Shown here: piece after piece, positions 7,223 to 13,035 of the stretch | How the letters are laid out: every line of letters starts with the position of its first letter | Position numbering within the stretch: the first letter of the stretch is position 1 | Assembly: GCA_023388075.1 (NCBI GenBank) | Contig: JAEWGX010000079.1 | Coordinates: forward strand, 1 to 23,677 | Source: Pseudomonadota bacterium | GTDB taxonomy: Bacteria; Pseudomonadota; Gammaproteobacteria; Burkholderiales; Burkholderiaceae_E | Length of the DNA stretch: 23,677 bases | Direction of reading: 5' to 3' | Program-made: the position numbers and the translations under genes | The notes under the pieces: generated by a model | What the model was told of the DNA's origin: nothing | The model's database searches: none | The model's input: the letters and a program-made list of their open reading frames with translations, nothing else

Positions 7223-9307
7223 ATGAACGCACCCGTGGCGACCACCGGACCGGCGCGGCTCGCCGAGCCGCTCAACCGCGAGCAGGGCATCCTCGCCTTC
7301 AACGAACGGGTCCTTGCCATGGGCGAGAGCGACGCGGTGCCGATCCTGGAGCGCCTGCGCTATCTCACCATCGTCTCCAACAACCTGGACGAGTTCTTCG
7401 AGATCCGCGTGGCCGAGCTGCAGGAGCTCGCGCGCATCGAGACCGCCATGGCGGCTGCGGCGCGGCGCCAGCTCGACGCGATCGCCGAACGCGCCGGCCG
7501 CCTGATCGCGCGCCAGTACGCGCTGCTGCACGACGTGCTGGTGCCGGCGATGCGCAGGGAAGGCATCGTCGTCCTCATGTCCGGCGACTGGAACGATGCC
7601 CAGCGGACGTGGGCGTCGAACGTGTTCGAGCGCGACATCGAGCCGCTCCTCACGCCGATCGCACTGGATCCGGCCCATCCGTTCCCGCGCATCACCAACA
7701 AGGCGCTCAACTTCGCGGTGGAGCTGGACGGGCGCGACGCCTTCGGCCGCCGGCCCGGCGTTGCGATCGTGCAGGCGCCGCGCATCCTGCCGCGGGTGCT
7801 GCCGGTGCCGCCGGAGGTGGCCGGCGCGCCGCACGGGGTGATGCTGCTCACCTCGATCGTCCAGGGCTTCATCGATCGCCTGTTCCCGGGGCTCGGCGTG
7901 CGCGGCGTCGCGCAGTTCCGCCTCACCCGCAACAGCGAGCTGTTCGTCGACGAGGAGGAGATCACCAATCTGCGGCTCGCGCTGCGCAGCGAGCTGGGGC
8001 AGCGCCACTACGGCGACGGCGTGCGCCTCGAGCTCTCGACCGGGATGAGCCCCGCGGTGGTGGACCTGCTCAAGCGCGAGTTCGCGCTCGAGGACTCCGA
8101 CTGCTATTTCGTGCCGGGCTCGGTCAACCTGGTGCGGCTAGCCCAGATCATCGACCTGGTGGACCGACCGGACCTCAAGTTCCCGCGCTTCGATCCGGGG
8201 CTGCCGAACGCGTTCCGCAAGAAGGATCTCTTCACCGCGATCGCGAAGCAGGACGTGCTGGTGCACCAGCCGTACGAATCGTTCAGCCCGGTGATGGACT
8301 TCCTGCGCAGCGCCGCCGTCGACCCGCAGGTGGTCTCCATCAAGCAGACCATCTATCGAACCGGCGCGGATTCGCTGCTGATGGACGCGCTGGTGGACGC
8401 GGCCCGCGCCGGCAAGGAGGTCACCGTCGTCCTGGAGCTGATGGCACGCTTCGACGAGGAGACCAACATCAACTGGGCGGCCAAGCTGGAGGAGGTCGGC
8501 GCCCACGTGGTGTACGGCGTGGTGGGGCACAAGACGCACGCCAAGCTCGCGCTGGTCATCCGCCGGGAGGAGGGGCAGCTGCGCCGCTATGCGCACCTGG
8601 GCACCGGCAACTACCACCAGCGCACCGCGCGCCTCTACGAGGACTTCGGCCTCTTCACCTCCTCCGATGACCTCTGCTCCGACGTGCAGGAGGTGTTCCG
8701 GCATCTCACCGGCCTCGGCACGGCGGGGAAGCTGCGCTGCCTGCTGCAGGCCCCCTTCACGCTGCATGCCTATGTGCTCGGGGCGATCCGCCGCGAGGCC
8801 GAGGCGGCGCGTGCCGGCCGCAAGGGCTACATTGCGGCCAAGATGAACGCCTTGCTGGAGGAGAGCGTCATCGCCGCGCTCTACGAGGCGAGCCAGGCGG
8901 GCGTGCGAATCGAGCTGGTGGTGCGCGGCGTCTGCGCCCTGCGGCCCGGCATTCCCGGCCTCTCCGACAACATCCGCGTGATCTCCGTGATCGGCCGCTT
9001 CCTGGAGCACAGCCGCGTCTACACCTTCTGGGCCGATGGCGCGGAGGACGTCTGGCTCGGCTCTGCCGACTGGATGGACCGCAACTTCTTTCGCCGGGTG
9101 GAGGTGGCCTTCCCGGTGCGCGACCGCAAGCTCAAGCAGCGGGTGATCGAGGAAGGCCTCAAGGTGCACCTGGATCCCGCCGCGAGCGTCTGGGAGCTCG
9201 ACGCCGAGGGCGGCTACACGCTCACCGGTCCGGTGCTCTCGCCCGAGCGCGATCCACAGCTGCAGTTGCTCGCCAAGCTCGCCGAGGCGCCGCCTGCGGC
9301 AACCTGA
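7223..9307 (+). CDS. ppk1: Polyphosphate kinase 1
   Basis: Polymerises the terminal phosphate of ATP into polyphosphate via a phospho-His intermediate. From 7223 it has 694 residues, near E. coli PPK (688). It shows LNREQGILAFNERVL and YLTIVSNNLDEFFEIRVAEL at the N-terminus, the head domain RITNKALNFAV, and VHQPYESFSPVMDFL. The two PLD-like His motifs are VVGHKTHAKLALV (catalytic His) and HLGTGNYHQRTARLYEDF; GSADWMDRNFFRRVEVAFPV lies near the end. An in-frame ATG at 7166 would add 19 basic residues. I prefer 7223 because the codons of the extension (AAT, AAA, CGT, CAT, CAA) are unlike the GC-ending codons of the gene. Neither start has a clear ribosome binding site. Confidence 0.93.
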   Translation: MNAPVATTGPARLAEPLNREQGILAFNERVLAMGESDAVPILERLRYLTIVSNNLDEFFEIRVAELQELARIETAMAAAARRQLDAIAERAGRLIARQYALLHDVLVPAMRREGIVVLMSGDWNDAQRTWASNVFERDIEPLLTPIALDPAHPFPRITNKALNFAVELDGRDAFGRRPGVAIVQAPRILPRVLPVPPEVAGAPHGVMLLTSIVQGFIDRLFPGLGVRGVAQFRLTRNSELFVDEEEITNLRLALRSELGQRHYGDGVRLELSTGMSPAVVDLLKREFALEDSDCYFVPGSVNLVRLAQIIDLVDRPDLKFPRFDPGLPNAFRKKDLFTAIAKQDVLVHQPYESFSPVMDFLRSAAVDPQVVSIKQTIYRTGADSLLMDALVDAARAGKEVTVVLELMARFDEETNINWAAKLEEVGAHVVYGVVGHKTHAKLALVIRREEGQLRRYAHLGTGNYHQRTARLYEDFGLFTSSDDLCSDVQEVFRHLTGLGTAGKLRCLLQAPFTLHAYVLGAIRREAEAARAGRKGYIAAKMNALLEESVIAALYEASQAGVRIELVVRGVCALRPGIPGLSDNIRVISVIGRFLEHSRVYTFWADGAEDVWLGSADWMDRNFFRRVEVAFPVRDRKLKQRVIEEGLKVHLDPAASVWELDAEGGYTLTGPVLSPERDPQLQLLAKLAEAPPAAT

Positions 9308-9310
9308 GCA

Positions 9311-9337
9311 GGCCCGCGGACCCCCCTGGAACGGGCC
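9311..9337 (+). terminator. Weak hairpin after ppk1
   Basis: GGCCCG (9311-9316) and CGGGCC (9332-9337) can form a 6-bp GC stem with a 15-base loop just after the ppk1 stop and before the next gene's -10-like element. There is no T-run. It could be a terminator or chance pairing in GC-rich DNA. Confidence 0.22.
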
Positions 9338-9345
9338 CCGGGCGT

Positions 9346-9351
9346 TAGAAT
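9346..9351 (+). promoter_or_regulatory. Candidate -10 element TAGAAT six bases before an ATG
   Basis: TTAGAAT followed by CGGCGC and then the ATG at 9358. The hexamer matches the -10 consensus at five of six positions and would place the transcription start at the start codon. No Shine-Dalgarno sequence is present and no good -35 is seen in the GC-rich upstream stretch. Confidence 0.45.
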
Positions 9352-9357
9352 CGGCGC

Positions 9358-9717
9358 ATGGCTGGGATGGACCCGAAGTACCTGAAGGATCTCCAGCACG
9401 TCCTCGAAGCCGAGGCCGCGCTGGCGCGCCAGGGCGTGGACCTGCTGGCGGACCCGGAGTATCGCGCGCTGCGTGAGCGCTTCATCGACGGCGAGATGTC
9501 GGTGGAGGAGTTCGTCGGCCGCGTGGAAGGCCTGGCCGCGATCCGTCCGGACGACGACGACGACGAGGCCGCGGAGCCGGATGCCGCTCCCGCCGAGGAT
9601 CCGCTGGACGAGCTGGACGCGGAGGACGACCTCCAGGATCTCGAGGTCCTGAAGCACCTGCGCGATCTCGATGGGGTGGACGACTCCGGGCCGGTCAGCG
9701 ACGACGCGGATATCTGA
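9358..9717 (+). CDS. Small acidic protein of unknown function
   Basis: I do not recognise this 119-residue protein. Residues 1-60 look helical and ordered (KYLKDLQHVLEAEAALARQG, then EYRALRERFIDGEMSVEEFVGRVEGL). Residues 61-119 are highly acidic with a run of five Asp at 65-69 and no predicted structure apart from DLEVLKHLRDL. There is no signal peptide, membrane segment or Cys. The reading frame keeps the GC-ending codon pattern of its neighbours, and the TAGAAT element with 6-nt spacing supports the start. It lies 50 bp after ppk1 on the same strand and ends 16 bp before the convergent lipoprotein gene. A DNA- or cation-binding partner protein is possible but unsupported. Confidence 0.72.
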   Translation: MAGMDPKYLKDLQHVLEAEAALARQGVDLLADPEYRALRERFIDGEMSVEEFVGRVEGLAAIRPDDDDDEAAEPDAAPAEDPLDELDAEDDLQDLEVLKHLRDLDGVDDSGPVSDDADI

Positions 9718-9733
9718 GCGCCAGCCTCGGGGT

Positions 9734-10369
9734 TCAGCCGCCGGTACCGAGCAGGCAGACCGCGCGCACCACGAACGGCGTCGGGTTGTTCGGGTCGGCG
9801 CGCACGCGCTGCGTCGAGAACTGGTTCACCGAGGTGAGCGGCGTGGGCGAGCGCTTGAGCGAGTAGCTGCCGTTGCCTTCCTCCGTGCCCTCCGCCCGCA
9901 GCGAGGTGGCCGGCGCGACCGGCGAGCCTTCGCACAGCACCGCGATCTCCTGCACCTTCGGCTTCGAGCCGGCGCGCGTCACCTCGCGGGTGCGGGCCAG
10001 GTAGTAGGTGAGGTTCTCGAGCTGCTGCGGCTGCACGCTGTTGCGGTCGACATAGATGACGCGCTGGTCGTTGTAGCGCGCACCCGGCGCGCTTTCGAAC
10101 ACCGCGACCCATTCGACCTTCCCGGTAGCACGCCGCGTCTCGGTCGGTTCGCCGGCGTCCTCGGCCGCACGCGCCGGGCCCGCGGCCGGTCCGCCGCGTG
10201 CCTGCGCGCCGGAGGCGCCTGCGGGCGCCCTCGGGTCGCTGCCGTCCCCGCCGGTCGCGGCGCAGCCGCCGAGCGCGAACGCCACGAGAAGCGCGACCGG
10301 AACTACGGCGCGCGCGGCGGCAGGCCGGGGCCGTGCTTCGATGGAGGGGGCGGGGCGGAGTGGATGCAT
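9734..10369 (-). CDS. Unrecognised lipoprotein
   Basis: A 211-residue protein with a lipoprotein signal: Arg-rich N-region, hydrophobic stretch about 22-33 and lipobox LGGC with Cys at 36. The N-region is unusually long, so a start some 15-20 codons further in cannot be excluded. Residues 37-80 are a Gly/Ala/Pro linker. The globular part (about 85-211) contains VEWVAVFESAPGARYNDQRV, then IYVDRNSV, and two Cys (in VLCEG and AVCLLG) that could form a disulfide. The layout vaguely recalls small periplasmic domains in which a residue-change phrase is followed by YVDxxS, but I cannot name a family. It is divergent from the YigZ-like gene, with 47 bp between starts. Confidence 0.78.
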   Translation of the reverse strand: MHPLRPAPSIEARPRPAAARAVVPVALLVAFALGGCAATGGDGSDPRAPAGASGAQARGGPAAGPARAAEDAGEPTETRRATGKVEWVAVFESAPGARYNDQRVIYVDRNSVQPQQLENLTYYLARTREVTRAGSKPKVQEIAVLCEGSPVAPATSLRAEGTEEGNGSYSLKRSPTPLTSVNQFSTQRVRADPNNPTPFVVRAVCLLGTGG

Positions 10370-10401
10370 CGGGTCGGTTCGCCAGCTCGGGGGTAAACGG
10401 C

Positions 10402-10408
10402 TATCGTA
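10402..10408. promoter_or_regulatory. Overlapping -10-like elements between two divergent genes
   Basis: The seven bases TATCGTA read as TATCGT on the plus strand (9 nt before the ATG at 10417) and as TACGAT on the minus strand (33 nt before the ATG at 10369). They lie in the least GC-rich part of the 47-bp divergent spacer. If both are used, RNA polymerase could serve only one gene at a time. Confidence 0.3.
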
Positions 10409-10416
10409 ACGCGATC

Positions 10417-11013
10417 ATGAGCGACGGTCCGCAGACGCTCGCGGCGCCCTGCCACAGCGAGCTACTCATCCGCAAGAGCCGGTTCATCGGCTGCGTGCAA
10501 CCCATCGCGGACCGGGACGCCGCTCAGGCCGAGGTCCGGCGGCTCAGGGAAGCCCACCCGGGGGCCACCCACGTCTGCTGGGCGCTGCTCGCAGGCGGGC
10601 AATCGGCCGCGGTCGATGACGGCGAGCCGAGCGGCACGGCCGGGCGGCCCATGCTCGAGGTGCTGCGCCACCAGCAGCTCGAGGGCGTGCTCGCGACCGT
10701 CGTGCGCTACTTCGGCGGCGTGAAGCTCGGCGCGGGCGGCCTGGTCCGCGCCTATGCCGACACGGTCGCGCAGGCGCTGCGTGGCGCCGAGCGGGTGCCG
10801 CTGCGGCCGATGCAGCGGCTGGCGTTCGCGGTGCCCTACGAGCTGGAGGGCATCCTGCGGCGCGAAGCGGCCGGCGCCGGCGCCACGCTGCTCGCCGTGG
10901 ACCACGGGTCGCTGGTCGAGTTCGAGCTGGAGCTCGCGCAGGACGCGGCCGCCGAGTTCGCGGAGCTGGTCGACCAGCGCTCGAGCGGGCGCGCCGCGTG
11001 GCGCGAGCGCTGA
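10417..11013 (+). CDS. yigZ: YigZ/IMPACT family protein
   Basis: A 198-residue protein of the UPF0029/IMPACT family; E. coli YigZ has 204. It starts with SELLIRKSRFIGCVQPI. The diagnostic DDGEPSGTAGRPML and the VVRYFGGVKLGAGGLVRAY block follow, both at the family positions (about 68-81 and 95-115). The C-terminal ferredoxin-like half resembles part of EF-G domain IV/V. The bacterial role is not well established, although eukaryotic IMPACT binds GCN1 and the fold suggests nucleic acid or ribosome contact. The start is the first family-consistent ATG; there is no Shine-Dalgarno sequence. hemN follows 31 bp downstream with its own -10-like element. Confidence 0.92.
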   Translation: MSDGPQTLAAPCHSELLIRKSRFIGCVQPIADRDAAQAEVRRLREAHPGATHVCWALLAGGQSAAVDDGEPSGTAGRPMLEVLRHQQLEGVLATVVRYFGGVKLGAGGLVRAYADTVAQALRGAERVPLRPMQRLAFAVPYELEGILRREAAGAGATLLAVDHGSLVEFELELAQDAAAEFAELVDQRSSGRAAWRER

Positions 11014-11031
11014 AGCGCCGGAAGTTCGGCG

Positions 11032-11037
11032 TATAGT
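11032..11037 (+). promoter_or_regulatory. Candidate -10 element TATAGT before hemN
   Basis: TATAGT is followed by seven bases and the hemN ATG. A CTGAAG at 11010-11015 could be a weak -35 with 16-bp spacing. No Shine-Dalgarno sequence and no FNR-like TTGAT-N4-ATCAA palindrome is seen, so a leaderless, constitutive-looking start is suggested. Confidence 0.45.
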
Positions 11038-11044
11038 CACAGGC

Positions 11045-12451
11045 ATGCAATCGCGTCCGCAAGAACCGCTGGTCATCGATACCGATCTGCTGCGCCGCTT
11101 CGGCGGCCAGGGCCCCCGCTACACCTCGTATCCCACCGCGGACCGCTTCGACGACAGCGTGGATGCGCGGCGCTACGCCGTCGCGCTCTCGCAGCGCGCG
11201 GGGCGCAGCGGCGAGCCACTCGGTCTCTACGTGCACATCCCGTTCTGTCGCTCGATCTGCTACTACTGTGCCTGCAACAAGATCGGCTCGAAGCACGTCG
11301 AGCGCTCGATTCCCTACCTGGCCGCGTTGAAGCGCGAGATCGGGTTGGTCACCGAGCGCACCGGGCGCGGGCAGCCGGTGCGTCACCTGCACTTCGGCGG
11401 CGGCACGCCTACCTTCATGCCCGATGACGAGCTGGCGGAGCTGGTCGCCGCGTTGCGCGAGCACTTCGAGTTCTCCGATGCCGGCGAGTACTCGATCGAG
11501 ATCGATCCGCGCACCGTGGGTCCGCGGCGGCTGGAGACGCTGCGTGAACTGGGCCTGAACCGGGTGAGCCTCGGAGTGCAGGATTTCGACCCGAAGGTGC
11601 AGGCCGCGGTGAACCGGCTGCAGTCGTACGAGCAGACCGTCGAGCTGATCGAGGCGGCGCGTGCCGTGGGCTTTCGCTCGATCAACGTCGACCTGATCTA
11701 CGGGCTGCCCAAGCAGCATGCGGCCGGATTCACCGAGACGCTGCGCAAGACGATCGCGGCCGCCCCCGACCGCATCGCGCTGTACCACTACGCGCACCTG
11801 CCCACGCTGTTCAAGCCGCAGCGGCGCATCGCGGAAGCGGACCTGCCGTCCTCGGAGGAGAAGGCGCGCATGTTCGAGAACGCGGTGGCGCTCTTCGAGG
11901 AAGCCGGCTACCGGCATCTCGGCCTCGATCACTTCGCCCGCGACGACGACGACCTCGCGATCGCCCAGCGCGAGGGCCGCCTGCATCGCAACTTCCAGGG
12001 GTACTGCTCGCACGATGCCGGCGACCTGATCGGATTCGGCGTATCGGCGATCTCCTCGATCGGCGATGTCTACATGCAGAACGACAAGGTGCTGGACGGC
12101 TATTACCGCCGCATCGAACGCGGGGAGCTGCCGGCCGTCCGCGGCATCGTGCTCGACGAGGACGACTTCGTCCGGCGCGAGGCGATCCAGTCGCTGATGT
12201 GCGATTTCCGGCTGGACTGGGACCGGCTCGACGCGTCGCGCGGCATCGACAGCAGGCGCTGGCTCGCCGGCGCCGTCGAGGCGCTGGCGCCCCTCGCCCA
12301 GGCGGGGGCGGTGCGGGTCGACGACGCGGGCGTCACCGTGCTGCCGCGCGGCCGGCTGCTGGTGCGCGCGGTGGCGATGGCATTCGACCGCTACCTGTCG
12401 CGGCCGCGCGAGCCGGCGGCTGCCGGCGGCGGATACTCTCGCATCGCTTGA
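11045..12451 (+). CDS. hemN: Oxygen-independent coproporphyrinogen III dehydrogenase
   Basis: Radical SAM enzyme that decarboxylates two propionates of coproporphyrinogen III to give protoporphyrinogen IX without oxygen. The 468 residues fit E. coli HemN (457). It has the true-HemN N-terminal RYTSYPTADRF (25-35), the cluster motif Cys68-x3-Cys72-x2-Cys75-x-Cys77, the GGGTPTF (118-124) SAM-binding loop, EIDPRT, NVDLIYGLP, and LGLDHFARDDDDLA with NFQGYCSHDAGDLIGFG. These last two blocks distinguish HemN from the heme chaperone HemW. The final dozen residues (PAAAGGGYSRIA) are an unconserved tail. The RidA-family gene starts 32 bp downstream. Confidence 0.97.
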   Translation: MQSRPQEPLVIDTDLLRRFGGQGPRYTSYPTADRFDDSVDARRYAVALSQRAGRSGEPLGLYVHIPFCRSICYYCACNKIGSKHVERSIPYLAALKREIGLVTERTGRGQPVRHLHFGGGTPTFMPDDELAELVAALREHFEFSDAGEYSIEIDPRTVGPRRLETLRELGLNRVSLGVQDFDPKVQAAVNRLQSYEQTVELIEAARAVGFRSINVDLIYGLPKQHAAGFTETLRKTIAAAPDRIALYHYAHLPTLFKPQRRIAEADLPSSEEKARMFENAVALFEEAGYRHLGLDHFARDDDDLAIAQREGRLHRNFQGYCSHDAGDLIGFGVSAISSIGDVYMQNDKVLDGYYRRIERGELPAVRGIVLDEDDFVRREAIQSLMCDFRLDWDRLDASRGIDSRRWLAGAVEALAPLAQAGAVRVDDAGVTVLPRGRLLVRAVAMAFDRYLSRPREPAAAGGGYSRIA

Positions 12452-12483
12452 GCGCGGAGAGACGAGAATCCCGAGGGAGAAAC

Positions 12484-12954
12484 ATGACGACACCTGAAGC
12501 GCGCCTCGCGGCGCTGGGCATCACGCTCCCGCCGGCTCCGCGGCCGGCCGCCAACTATGTGCCCTCGGTGCGCAGCGGCCGCCTCCTGTTCGTGTCCGGG
12601 CAGGGCCCCATGCGCGGAACCGAGGTGGTCTGGCGCGGTCGCGTCGGGGCCGAGCTCACCGAAGCGCAGGGCTATGACGCGGCCCGGCTGACCATCCTGA
12701 ACGTGCTGGCCATCGTGCGCGATGCGGTCGGCACGCTCGATGCCGTCCACCGGGTCGTCAAGCTGCTGGTCTTCGTCCGGTGCGCCGAGGGATTCCAGCG
12801 TCCCTTCATCGTGGCGAACGGCGCCTCGGACCTGCTGGTCGAGATCTTCGGCGAGCGCGGCCGGCATGCCCGCAGCGCCGTGTCCGCGCCCGAGCTGCCG
12901 CTGGGCATCGCCGTCGAGATCGAGGCGATCTTCGAGGTCGACGACGCCGGTTGA
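12484..12954 (+). CDS. RidA/YjgF/UK114 family protein
   Basis: A 156-residue member of the RidA superfamily, the trimeric enamine/imine deaminases that clear reactive intermediates from PLP enzymes. The family shape is clear: PAANYVPSVRSGRLLFVSGQGP near 23-44, YDAARLTILNVLAIV, LVFVRCAEGFQ, and the C-terminal RSAVSAPELPLGIAVEIEAIFEV. In that last segment the Arg, Pro and Glu correspond to the binding residues of RidA. The N-terminal extension EARLAALGITLPPAP places it in the longer subgroup (about 150 aa) rather than RidA itself (about 128), so its substrate is unknown. GGGAGA lies just before the ATG. It is downstream of hemN and convergent with xdhB. Confidence 0.92.
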   Translation: MTTPEARLAALGITLPPAPRPAANYVPSVRSGRLLFVSGQGPMRGTEVVWRGRVGAELTEAQGYDAARLTILNVLAIVRDAVGTLDAVHRVVKLLVFVRCAEGFQRPFIVANGASDLLVEIFGERGRHARSAVSAPELPLGIAVEIEAIFEVDDAG

Positions 12955-12960
12955 TCGAGG

Positions 12961-13006
12961 GGTGCGCTGCCGGCGCTGCGCCTGGCGATGCCCGCTGCTG
13001 CGCACC
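12961..13006. terminator. Candidate hairpin between convergent ridA-like gene and xdhB
   Basis: GGTGCGC (12961-12967) is the reverse complement of GCGCACC (13000-13006). Between them a smaller GGC...GCC pair (12972-12982) can fold. The structure sits in the 81-bp convergent spacer. There is no T-run on either strand, so a role as terminator is only plausible. Confidence 0.3.
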
Positions 13007-13035
13007 GGCGCGAGCCGACGCCGCGGAACGTCACC

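Noticed and set aside
5866..8670. Long plus-strand frame (934 codons) opposite ppx and continuing into ppk1.
   Set aside because: It is the antisense shadow of ppx and then an off-frame of ppk1; no recognisable domain.
9358..9717. The acidic protein as an antitoxin partner of the convergent lipoprotein.
   Set aside because: The two genes are convergent rather than co-directional, and the neighbour is an exported lipoprotein, so a toxin-antitoxin reading has no support.
10544..12493. Long minus-strand frame (649 codons) opposite hemN.
   Set aside because: Mirror of the hemN coding sequence with no protein family signal or ribosome binding site.
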